Source of the DNA: Myrica gale
Taxonomy: Eukaryota > Streptophyta > Magnoliopsida > Fagales > Myricaceae
Assembly: GCA_963930655.1 (NCBI GenBank)
Contig: OZ005617.1
Location: 560,501-624,500 of the forward strand
Direction: 5' to 3'
DNA: 64,000 nt
Position 1 is the first letter of the stretch, and each line of letters begins with the position of its first letter. Below, one piece after another: positions 22,396 to 33,200 of this stretch. Position numbers and translations under genes: made by a program. Under the pieces are notes generated by a model. That model saw only the letters and a list, made by a program, of their open reading frames with translations. It was not told where the DNA came from and did no database searches.

Positions 22396-23930
22396 ACAGG
22401 CGGATCCAGGGGGTGCGGCCGCCCCCCATTGGATCTGCCAAAAAAATTTATTATATGTAAAAAAAAATTTATTTTATTTTTTATTATAAGTTGGTATGGG
22501 CCTATGGGAGCCCGATCCCCATAGGCCCAGGCCAACCCTAGTTTTAAGCTTGCAGGGCCTGATTTTAAGTGTGTATTAATTGCCTATACTTTCAGTAGCC
22601 TTTGCCGGTTAAAGGTGCCAGAGAAATTGTCAGATGGTTTTTACTTGGCAAATGCGGACCTCCTTTTACGTGGACCTGAACCACCTGGTGCTAGAGAAAT
22701 CAAGTCTTTTGAGTTTTGTTTTTCCTGGAAATGAGTATACGTGTATCTTAGTTATACATGCTGCCTCTTTATTACTTCTTTATTTTAGTTTTTAAAGTAT
22801 ATTTTCTTTGGAGTGAAAGATTTGACAATTTGATATTTGCATCTTAACGGGACATTGTGAGGCAACTAGTGCTTTTATCAAACCTAATTAATGTATTTGC
22901 AATTGAATACTAACGATGGTAAATCCCCTGGTAGCCTATAGGGCACTGGAAATTTATTGAACAATTTGGGCAATTTATAGTTAACAGCAAATTCTCCATA
23001 CTATTTTTGTAGTACTTGATACTGAAAATTCTAGGGTATATCCCCCTTGACTCTCAGCTCTCTCTCAATCTTATTATTTAGATTTTTTACGGTTTCAATT
23101 TTTGTAGGATACTCGAGATTTTACACTTGAAAATTGTTGGACCTTCGACCCCTAGTATGTCCCTCTATCCAAGATTCTCTCTCTACAATTCAGTAGAAAA
23201 ATTCATTTATTTAGTATGCTAAAAATGCTTTACGGTTTGAAATTTTGTGAGTTGTGAAATTGTTGGAGGATGAGATTGAATTGGTTTGGATATCTTAGGG
23301 CTATAGAGGTTTCTACCTAGAAATTTCTAATTTTTTTTTAATTTTTTTGAAAATAAATAGAAACCCACTCATATTTTTGGGTCCTGAATAAATTATTTAG
23401 CTGATTTTTGTTTGTTTAGGATTTTTCATGCCCTTGAATTTCTGTGGAGTTCCTGCTGCTCAAACTATCATTGTCTGATATATATATATAATGTAAATTA
23501 GTAGGATCTAATTGTCACTTTCAATATTAGCAAATAGTAAGGACTTATATTTTAAAATTTTTAATCCTTAATTTTCGATATTTTAACTCTAAGACATTTT
23601 TTAGATTACGTTAAAAAAAATTTTTTTGTCATTACGCCTTATGTATTCTACCCCCTTCAAATTGGATCCTGATAATAATGACTTTTCATTTTTGTTATTC
23701 GTTTTTGTATAGACAGCATCTCTCAATGAACTGTGTCAGTATTAATTGCAGCAACTAGGGCTAAATGTGATAAAGGACTTGATTAAGGCGTAATGACAAA
23801 AAAAAATTCTAACGTAATCTAAAAAATGTCTTAGAGTTAAAATATCGAAAATTAAGGATTAAAAATTTTAAAATATAAGTACGTACTATTTGCTAATATT
23901 GAAAGTGATAATTAGATCCTACTAATTTAC

Positions 23931-23977
<47 letters not shown>

Positions 23978-25054
23978 AAATGGTAGTTTGAGCAGCAGGA
24001 ACTCCACAGAAATTCAAGGGCATGAAAAATTCTAAACAAACAAAAATCAACTAAATAATTTATTCGGGACTCAAAAATATGAGTGGGTTTCTATTTATTT
24101 TCAAAAAAAATTAAAAAAATTAGAAATTTTTAGGTAGAAACCTCTATAGCCCTAAGATATCCAAACCAATTCAATCTCATCCTCCAACAATTTCATAACT
24201 CACAAAATTTCAAACCGTAAAGCATTTTTAGCATACTAAATAAATGAATTTTTCTACTGAATTGTAGAGAGAGAATCTTGGATAGAGGGACATACTAGGG
24301 GTCGAAGGTCCAACAATTTTCAAGGGTAAAATCTCGAGTATCCTACAAAAATTGAAACCGTAAAAAATCTAAATAATAAGATTGAGAGAGAGCTGAGAGT
24401 CAAGGGGGATATACACTAGAATTTTCAGTATCAAGTACTACAAAAATAGTATGGAGAATTTGCTGTTAACTATAAATTGCCCAAATTGTTCAATAAATTT
24501 CCAGTGCCCTATAGGCTACCAGGGGATTTACCATCGTTAGTATTCAATTGCAAATACATTAATTAGGTTTGATAAAAGCACTAGTTGCCTCACAGTGTCC
24601 CGTTAAGATGCAAATATCAAATTGTCAAATCTTTCACTCCAAAGAAAATATACTTTAAAAACTAAAATAAAGAAGTAATAAAGAGGCAGCATGTATAACT
24701 AAGATACACGTATACTCATTTCCAGGAAAAACAAAACTCAAAAGACTTGATTTCTCTAGCACCGGGTGGTTCAGGTCCACGTAAAAGGAGGTCCGCATTT
24801 GCCAAGTAAAAACCATCTGACAATTTCTCTGGCACCTTTAACCGGCAAAGGCTACTGAAAGTATAGGCAATTAATACACACTTAAAATCAGGCCCTGCAA
24901 GCTTAAAACTAGGGTTGGCCTGGGCCTATGGGGATCGGGCTCCCATAGGCCCATACCAACTTATAATAAAAAATAAAATAATTTTTTTTTTTACATATAA
25001 TAAATTTTTTTGGCAGATCCAATAGGGGCGGCCGCACCCCCTGGATCCGCCTGT
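22396..25054. mobile_element. 2.66 kb foldback element: two 1.25 kb near-identical inverted arms
   Basis: The arms are 22396-23641 and 23784-25054, with a 142-bp spacer. They are inverted and match nearly base for base throughout the parts compared. Outer ends are ACAGGCGGATCCAGGGGG, a terminus type common in plant hAT-like elements. No transposase was recognised. The two arms differ mainly in a TA dinucleotide run, long in the right arm (about 23931-23973) and short in the left (about 23477-23490). No matching target duplication is seen, and the flanks belong to distant parts of the OPT gene, so the insertion is joined to a deletion or arose by recombination between two elements. A related, single-armed element starts at 27312. 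Confidence 0.85.
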
Positions 25055-25426
25055 CGCAAGGACTCCGCACGATGTCAGTCCAAGAAACCATGTACGAAAT
25101 GTCAAGGCCGGCTGCGTTGTGTCATCGGTAGGTACAACAGTCGGCCAAACTTGCTCATCATTGAGTTCTCCATCTCCTGAGTTTATTAATAGATCACATT
25201 TTTAGTAAATGAAGAAAGTTGCAAAAGACATTAAGACACTGACAGCTCTGTATGTCTTTCTGCAATGGGTGTGGAGTATCAATCATACTCCAAGCTGGGC
25301 AGTGATGAAAATGAAACCGATAAAAAGTAACCGTTGAATTCTATTTTATGAGAGAGAAAGAGCTTAATTACCTATTACGTCAATGTTGGATTCATGCTTC
25401 TCAGACGTTACCACGTTACCTGACAT
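25055..25426 (-). pseudogene. OPT copy B: start of exon 2 and exon 1
   Basis: On the minus strand, 25426 corresponds to the ATG of the first OPT copy (ATG followed by the CAGGT context). Exon 1 codons resembling SEKHESNIDVI follow (25371-25426, shorter than in copy A), then an intron without the LINE insert, then the exon 2 segment for VDDxxxxxQVxxTVxTDDxTQPALTF near 25060-25180. The copy is cut off inside exon 2 by the palindrome. It is clearly non-functional. Confidence 0.8.
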
Positions 25427-25751
25427 GGCTTTCTCCCTTCTTGGAGTACTGAATGGCGAAAGCGCTAAATGGCTTCAACTTCAAAGGGCGATCTCATAAA
25501 ACCTTACTGTTCTTTTGTAAGGCCCTTCACATGTTAGATATATGCAGTCGAGGTTACAGGGTGTACACAACAACATCTGCACGTAAAATAGAAATTCTTC
25601 ACCAAAAGTTTACGTGGAGAATGCGATTCGTAAGCCTGAAAATTTCGTTTTTTTTTTCAAAGATACCCGTCTATCTAGAATTTAGCTGTAATTAAAACAT
25701 ACAAGAGTACTATATTTATACATCATGACCCTACTGACCCGAGAACTATCT

Positions 25752-26771
25752 TGAAATGTGTAGTCCCACATTGCTTAAGCAATATAGGCAAGTGAGTTTA
25801 GTGACTTATAAATAAGCCCTTCATGTAACATTTTAAAATATAAGTGAGAAATGTAATAAATACAATTGGGTTTTCCCATAATTGGATGTCTAACTTATCA
25901 AAATTTAATTTTTTTTTATTTCTAACATAGTATTGGAGCAAGGTTTTCGGCTTTAGTCTGGTTACCTTTTGACGATCATCCGACAATTATCCGGCAACCT
26001 CTCGGCTTCAGACTGACGACCATCTGGCATTTAGACCGGCAACCTTTCGGCATTAGTACCGGCGAGCATCCGGCATTAGTACCGGCAACCTCCCGGCATC
26101 AGTACCAGCGACCTTCCCGGCTTCAGACCGACATTATTTTTTTTTCTTTGAATTATTTTTGTAACTTCAAACTCAAGGTTTGTCCACCTTGAGTTTGCGG
26201 GGGAATATTAAAGTTTAGAGTCTCACATTGCTAAAGCAATGTGGGCTATTGTTTCCAAAGGCTTATAAATAAAGTCTAATGTAATCTCAACAATTTATAA
26301 GTGAGAAATAATAAATTCAATATGAATATTCTCATAATTGAATGTTTCGCTTATCAAAGTAGCATTTAGACCCGCAACCTTTCGTCATTAGTACCGGCGA
26401 CAATCCGGCATCAGTACCGACAACCATCCGGCATCATTACTGACAACCTCCCGACATCAGTACCGGCAATCTTCCGGCTTAGTACCGGCAACCTCCCGGC
26501 ATCATTACGGGCAATCATCTGGCTTAGTACCGGCAACATTTGTTATTATTTTCCTGTAATTTTTTTTTGTAACTCCAAACTCAAGGTTTTTCCACCTTGA
26601 GTTTGTGGGGGAGTGTTAAAATGTGTAGCAATATGGGCAAGTGAGTTTAGTGACTTATAAATAAGCCCCTTCATGTAACATTTAAAATATAAGTGAGAAA
26701 TGTAATAAATACAATTGGATTTTTCCATAATTGTATGTCTCACGTATCAAAGTTTAATTTTTTTTCTAACA
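25752..26771. mobile_element. Fossil miniature LTR retroelement (TRIM-like) with three LTR-like blocks
   Basis: Three related LTR-like blocks lie at about 25752-25927, 26206-26361 and 26614-26771, sharing CTTATAAATAAG, AAGTGAGAAAT and CACATTGC-type motifs. Two internal segments separate them. After the first block is a primer-binding-site-like ATAGTATTGGAGCA. Before each following block there is a G-rich polypurine tract (GCGGGGGAA, GTGGGGGAG) preceded by a short hairpin around CCACCTTGAGTT. The internal parts encode nothing recognisable and consist largely of a CCGGCATCAGTACCGGCAAC-type minisatellite. The layout LTR-internal-LTR-internal-LTR is known for TRIM arrays formed by recombination. 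The middle block is the most diverged. The outer blocks resemble each other closely, so moderate to young age. It interrupts the duplicated OPT upstream flank. Confidence 0.75.
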
Positions 26772-26939
26772 AAATAAGAGCATTTTTTTCGCTATGAATC
26801 TTTCATGAATCTGGGCTACGTTCGGGCTCTATGAATCTTTCATTCCTCGAGTGAATTAAGTCTTTTCTTTGCGTTCTAGACTAATGGAATTGTGCGAACT
26901 TCCCTATGCTGTGGTTTCTAAAAATTTCTCTGGCATCTA

Positions 26940-26954
26940 CTGGATCCGCCACTG
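26940..26954. mobile_element. Isolated hAT-like right terminus
   Basis: CTGGATCCGCCACTG is the complement of CAGTGGCGGATCCAG, the typical end of hAT-like elements in this window. It directly precedes OPT copy C. The body of the element it belonged to cannot be delimited in the sequence to its left. Confidence 0.5.
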
Positions 26955-27311
26955 TGGACCAGACCCCACCAGCTTGGCCCGTTGATATCCTTGGATTGAA
27001 GGGTGAAGAAAAGGATAACTCCCATAAAGGCAACCCCGACATCTAAAGTAGCAGATAAGATGTAATTATGTCTAGCCCAGCATCCCTTGAACTTTCTGTA
27101 AGCATAGAAGTTGAAAAAAATTCCAACAGCTCCCCAAGCCCAATAGTTCACTGCTCTAGTTGGAGGCATGTTCGATGTAGCTCCAAGGAGGATAGGCATG
27201 TGTATAAGCCTAATCCACTTTTGGTTAGGGAATTTGCGCGAAAGCAGCGAGCCAGGAAAAGGCGCTAAGAAGCCGATGAGGAAGAACCATTCAGCTCTGG
27301 GTAGACACCCT
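26955..27311 (-). pseudogene. OPT C-terminal fragment, copy C
   Basis: The minus strand reads segments such as MPILLGATSNMPPTRAVNYW and GVAFMGVILFFTLQSKDING, followed by PSWWGL, equivalent to 15617-15971 of the first OPT copy. It ends on both sides at transposon termini: CTGGATCCGCCACTG on the left and CAGAGGCGGATCC on the right. It has no start, no C-terminal end, and a frame break near GVYPELN. It may be the displaced remainder of copy B or a third copy. Confidence 0.85.
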
Positions 27312-28260
27312 CAGAGGCGGATCCGGGGGGCGGCCGCCAACTATTGGACCGGCCAAAAAACAATATTACATGTAATTTTTTTTTTATTATTTTATAAGTT
27401 GGTTTGGGCATATGGGAGCCCGATCCCCATAGGCCCAGGCCAACCTTGATGTTAAGCCTACAGGGCCTGGGCCTTTGGGAGCCCGACCCCCATTGGCCCA
27501 GGCCAACCAACGTTTCCCCTTCAGGGCCTGGGCCCGTTAGGCCCAGGCTCTTTATTTTTTAATAGGTAGAGGGTGAAACGACGTCGTTTCACCCTTTGTC
27601 TTAAAAAAATAATAATAATTTGAAAACATGTTTTTCTTTCTCTCTCGCCCACCGCCGCACCATCGTGCCCACTGCGCCGTTGTCCACCGCCCACCGCCGC
27701 ACCATTGCAGGCTGCAACTGCCCTGCACCGCAGTCTGCAGCACCAGCGTCTAGTTGCACCCGGCACCAGCTGTTGCAGCTGGCCAGCCATGAGCCGCCAA
27801 CGTCCGCCGTCCAGGCCTCCTAGGACTCCAACTGCCAGCCGTGAGCCGCCAATCTCCAGACGGTGATCTCACTCTCACCTCTCTCAATCTCTCTGACTCT
27901 CTCTCTCTCTATAAACGAAATTATAAATTTATAATGGTTTAGTAAATTAGTTTGTTGTTAAGTGTTAACTATAGTCTATAAACCGTTTAATTTCTTTAGT
28001 TAATAGTTAGTTAGGAATTATAATGCATACAATATAGTTGATTTATTGAATATTTAGATATAGGAAAATTTATTGAATAATTTGGACAATTTATAGTTAA
28101 CAACAAATTCTCCATACTATTATAGGAATTATAATGCAATCAATTTATTGAACAATTTGGGCATGAATTTCGGCATATGAATTTGCTGTCTTCAACTTTT
28201 CTCCATACTATTTTTGTAATACTTGTAATGAAAATTCTATTGTGTAGTACTTGTCTATAA
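27312..28260. mobile_element. hAT-like non-autonomous element, right end not found
   Basis: The left terminus is CAGAGGCGGATCCGGGGGG. It shares with the palindrome arms the block GGGAGCCCGATCCCCATAGG and, about 700 bases later, TTGAACAATTTGGGC and AAATTCTCCATACTATTTTT. It also carries a perfect 24-bp palindrome (27571-27594, core AACGACGTCGTT) and a GC-rich stretch (27640-27860). No right terminus was found before the NOP2 promoter, so the end given is where similarity to the palindrome arms stops. Confidence 0.65.
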
Positions 28261-28359
28261 TAGCTGATTATGAAAATTCTAATATAGTACTATTTTCTTC
28301 GTACTTTGTGTATAAGAGCTGATTACTATCTTTTAGAACAGTGGGAAAGCATTGGGTAT

Positions 28360-28532
28360 TGGGCTTTTCAATTACCTGAACTGGGTTAAAGACCGGCCCT
28401 TCATTCATCACAGCCCATCAAAGAGAAGCCCAGACTTCCATAAATTTTGGTTAGTGTTTCTTTTACGTCGGGTCAGGAAGCTTTGTAAATTGTCCACTCT
28501 CTCGTACTCGCACACGTAAATCCTAAACCCTA
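28360..28532 (+). promoter_or_regulatory. NOP2 promoter with site II elements and a telo-box
   Basis: Three TGGGCT/AGCCCA motifs (28360-28365, 28412-28417, 28427-28432) are site II elements, known TCP-factor targets. They precede an AAACCCTA telo-box at 28525-28532, about 100 bases before the 5'UTR splice donor at 28628. This combination is characteristic of plant genes for ribosome biogenesis and translation, fitting the gene downstream. Confidence 0.75.
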
Positions 28533-29261
28533 GAACTTCATACCACGACGACGGGAAAACCCTGAAGGCCTAACCTGTTTCAGTGTTTCTCTCTGTCTGT
28601 CTCTCCATCTCAGTGCAATAAAACCAGGTAAGCTACTCGTACACTATGGCATGAATGGTTGGTTTGTTTTTTTCCTGCGGGTAAAGTGCATCAATTATAT
28701 TTGGCAAATATATTTTAGTTGCAGCGGAATTGGTTGAACTTGGCATTTGGTTTTTTCTTTGAAGAATTTTCAGTTTTTCTGTTTCCAAAACAAGGAGGAG
28801 ACGGCGGTCTTTCAGTCCTTTTTGTCCTGACCCACGCCTCAACCATCCATAAACCCTCTTTCCTCTATTGTTATTTTTGCCGCCTCCCCTCCATTCTTCC
28901 CTCCTTCTTAATGAAGATGCGATTTTGACTTGCTAAGCTATGGGAACAGCGTTGTGGATGGAAACTTGAGCACCACCGGGGCGGACAAGCGGGCAGATTT
29001 TTCACACTGTTTTTTACTCTACGCCTTTCTATATTGCAAGGTCTTTCTCTATTTCTGTTTGTATTTGTCAATATGTGTTTGATTGCTAGAGGAATTGGCG
29101 AAAGTTGGTAATGTTTTGATTTACGAAGAAAATGTGAATATAGTTTATTTTCGGTTTTGTTTTCTCTGCCAACCTGAAGTTGAGCTCGAACTCAGCTCGA
29201 TTAGACATTGAATTGCTAGACTCGAGCTTGAGCTCAATTCAGTCTTGATTGATTTTGGTGG

Positions 29262-29940
29262 AATTTTCTTCAACTTCTATGTAACATAGCACAAGTTCAG
29301 GGGATGGTGAGCTATAGATAACTACATCTTATGTGCTGGTTTAGATGCCAGGGTTGCCTTTATGGAAGTTATCCTTTTTTTCGCCCTTCATTCCAAGGAT
29401 ATTATTAGTCTAAGCTGGGGTCTGGACAGTGATGACCATTGCTCGTTGGCTTCACTCCGGGTTGTGGTTGAGGGATGCCCTCTTCTTTGAGATACTTGAG
29501 GAAATCCCAAAGACCAATGTTTAGGTCTTATGCATCAAGAGATGTTACATTCAAGGTGCTCCAGTGCTGAGGAACATCAAAATTGAAGAGAGTAATTAAT
29601 ATGAAATCTGTTGCTTAGTAGGGGGATAAGTCAATGCAGAGATACAATTTATTTCTTTTGTAAATAAATAAATCATTTTTATTTGAAGCTCTAGAACTCT
29701 TTTTTATAATTGCCAAATACGAGTGCAAGTTTGCTTTAAGTTGAAAGGACCTTGCATATGATAAATAACTCTTTGGTCTACTGGACATTTCAATGTTTCG
29801 CAAATGATGAAGGTCGCATAATATGTTCACTGTGGGAAGCCTCTACAAGAATCGCTTCTAGTACAAGAACCATCTTTGAAACAATCAAACCGATTTCTGT
29901 CTCGCACAACTATTTCTCTGTCAACAATCTGAAGCGAGCT
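29262..29940 (-). pseudogene. PPR-OPT junction fragment, copy D, inverted, inside the NOP2 5'UTR intron
   Basis: Read on the minus strand this matches about 15133-15785 of the PPR/OPT block: the end of the DYW domain (IVDREIVVRDRNRF), the PPR 3' flank, then the OPT C-terminus in antisense. On the plus strand OPT-like words such as AGGGTTGCCTTTATGG and GGTTGTGGTTGAGGGATGCC can be read. The strand given is that of the PPR part. Both sides are bordered by CTCGAG/GAGCTCG-rich sequence (about 29176-29240 and 29950-30035) typical of some plant hAT-like elements, suggesting capture by a transposon. Confidence 0.85.
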
Positions 29941-30217
29941 TCAATTCTGCTCAAAATTGACTCAAGCTTGAACCAAGTTTTATCATTTTTTAGAGCCGAG
30001 ATTGAACCATCACTACTCGGCTCGATTACAGCCATATGTCAAGGAAATTTATTCCCTCTCTCTTTCTCACTCACGCGCACATGTAAACCTTAAATGGTTT
30101 CCTAGGGGCTGCATATTTTCCTTTGGAATGTGTTTTAAGTCTTATGTTTGCTCTTTTTCGTTGAGCCATATGTTTGGGATCTTGTTTGCAACTTATGTCT
30201 CTGTTTCCGTAGCTGTA

Positions 30218-33200
30218 ATGGGTGGCAATAAGAAAAAGGTTTCTAAGTCACAAAAGTCTCCTCCTAAAAAGAAGCAAAAGAACGAGGTTTTTACTGCCAA
30301 ACATGCCAAGAAAGATGACCTTTTCGACCATTCTGATAGTCTGGAGGATGAAGAAGTAAAGGGGCATGAGGAGTTTGATGAAGATGAGCAAGATTTTGGT
30401 ACTGGTTCAGAAATTTCTTCTGATGGGGATGATCCACTAGCTGATGATTTCCTCCAAGGAAGTGATGATGAAGGTATTGTGTTTCCAAATATTGAAGCTT
30501 CCCATTTTTACTTTTGGCTTATGATGTTTATTTAACTTATTATATTGGTTCAGAGAAAGGTCTGGGCTCAGACTCGGGCTCAGATTCAGATGAATCTGAC
30601 ATTGAGGAGAAGTCAAGAGCTATCGATGCTGAAAGGGATAGGGCAGAAAAGGAAGCAATGGAGGAAATGCAGCTCAACATTAAAGAAGAATCCGATGAGT
30701 TCAGATTGCCAACCAAGGAGGTTTATTATTGTTTCCACGTTATGCTGTGTATTTTAATTACTTGACATTTGAATTTCATTGAAGTTTCTGCACCATTATG
30801 CTAATTTTCCCTTTATTTTTATATTAACTTAGGAAATTGAAGAAGAGGCACGTCAGCCCCCTGATCTTTCAAACCTCCAAAGAAGGATAAAAGAGAGTGA
30901 GTGACATTTTATATTAGTCTCTTAATGCTTTACTATTTTCATGGCTCTTTTTTTTTTGAAAATGTAACTTTATATTTATCTCCAGTTGTTCGAGTGGTTT
31001 CAAATTTTAAGGCTTTGAGGCAAGAGGGGAGGATGAGGAAGGATTATATTGAGCAGCTTAAGAAAGATCTAAGTTCATACTATGGCTACAATGACTTCCT
31101 AATCGGGGCTTTAGTGGAGGTGACGTTCACCTCCCACTCTCCCTCTCTCTCTCTATATATATATATATATCTTTCTATGTATCTATCTTATCTCCATCTC
31201 AACAACACACGAGCATACCCCCAGGGGTTTGGTCTTGTGGTAAGGCAACGGCTTGGGTTCTTACGTCCCAAGTTTGAGTCCCAATACTGCCATTATCGCC
31301 CCTGACTTATCTGGGGTGTGTTGGGTGGGGTCCTGACACATGCTCACAGGTTGGCTTGTAGTGCCGGGTACACGAAGTGGCCCGACCTTGGGAGCTCTTG
31401 GGTTATAAAAAAAACACGAGCATCCCACAAACACACAAAAATCCCCCAAAAAACAAGGAAAATAAACAAAAAATAAAAATAAAATCTTTGAGGTGTTTTT
31501 GGGACATTTGTATGCCAATGTTGCAGATGTTGCCAGTTGTTGAACTTCTGGAGCTTATTGAAGCCTTTGAGAAGCCTCGACCCATATGTCTGCGAACTAA
31601 CTCGTTAAAGGTGATATAACAGTTTTATGCTGCCAGATCTGATATGTGACTTATTTTATATTTTTGTTACTTAATGTCGCATGTCCCATAGAGTTTTGTT
31701 TTGACTGTACTTAGACACGGAGACGGGATTTGGCAGATGTTCTGATAAACAGAGGAGTGAATTTGGATCCCTTAAGCAAGTGGTCAAAAGTAAGTAGCGG
31801 TTTATCTGTTTATCTTTCCATAGTCTCCCATCGTTTTATGCTCGACCATGGAAGAGATACTTATAACTGCATCTGCAGGTTGGACTGGTTGTATATGATT
31901 CACAAGTGCCAATTGGTGCAACTCCTGAATATATGGCCGGTTTCTACATGGTAAGCTGTTTCTTGAGTTTTTATTCTACTGTTACATCTTAGTTTATTTT
32001 GCAAGTTCTATGTCGTGTACTTAGGACTTTCATGTTGTCTTTTCGCAGCTCCAAAGTGCAAGCTCTTTTTTGCCTGTCATGGCCCTTGCTCCTCAAGAAA
32101 AGGAACGAATCATTGATATGGCGTAAGTTGTACTTACAGATGAAATGTTTAGCTATTATTTTGAATTGAATTCGCAAAAAGTATGTGGTATCCTCTTTGT
32201 CGTCAATCCGTGCAAAACGGTATGGTTGTTTGTAGATGCATGTGGTATCCTATTATGGAACTTTTTTGTAAGATTAAAGTTAAAAGAACATTAAATCTCA
32301 TCCACAGATACGACTCTCTCTCTCTCTCTCTCTCACATACACATAAACGCAGACGAATTTACATTTTCGCATTGAGGGACGAAGCTAGGATTAAGGATAT
32401 GGGGGGGCCAACTTCATTAAAACATAATTTTTTTTTGGGGGGGGGGGGGGGGTGGAACTTCAAAAAGTAAAAAAAAAACTGTAAAAAATCAGTTATTTTT
32501 TGCCTAAGAGATTTTTTTTACTGGATTTGGGGGGGCTGGGTGGGTCCCTGCGCACATTTATATCGAGAATGGTATACAACTGTTCTGCAAGGATAATTAC
32601 TACCTTATTCTCTATCTGACAACAATTTATGTCCTGTTGCAGGGCTGCACCTGGTGGCAAAACGACTTACATTGCTGCTCTTATGAAAAACAGTGGTATG
32701 TGGTAATACCTAAATGTTTTAATTGATTAAGATATGCCTCTGTCTACATGTTTTTTCTTATTTCAGTTATTTTCCCCTGTACATATTTTATTTCTTCATC
32801 CTGCTTCATTTATTTATGCATGAACAAACCAATGCCGTTGAACATATTTCAGTTTGACATTTTCCCAAGTGCCACTTACCTTTTATGAAGGTTGTTACCA
32901 CATGAGAAAACAACTAGCTTGTGTAGACCTGGATCATTTAATGTTGATTATTAGAGGGTGAATTGTATCATGTGTTCTGATGCTTTGTTGTTAAGATGTA
33001 CAGATGCTGTGTCTGTTTTCTTATTTTCTTATCTCTTTGAGTAGAATATAAAAGTTCCATAGTTCTGTTCCGTTAATTTTCTGGTGTTCTGATGCTATCT
33101 TCTCCAGGAATTATTTTTGCAAATGAGATGAAGGCACCGAGGCTTAAGTCACTCACTGCAAATCTGCATCGCATGGGGGTGACGAACACTGTAGTTTGTA

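Noticed and set aside
27620-27823. Ala/Pro/His-rich frames on both strands
   Set aside because: Frames on both strands come from a GC-rich part of the hAT-like element; no protein family features.
31230-31290. Possible tRNA gene (boxes A and B present)
   Set aside because: The two boxes belong to a SINE head; there is no closed cloverleaf and the sequence has an A-tail with target duplications.
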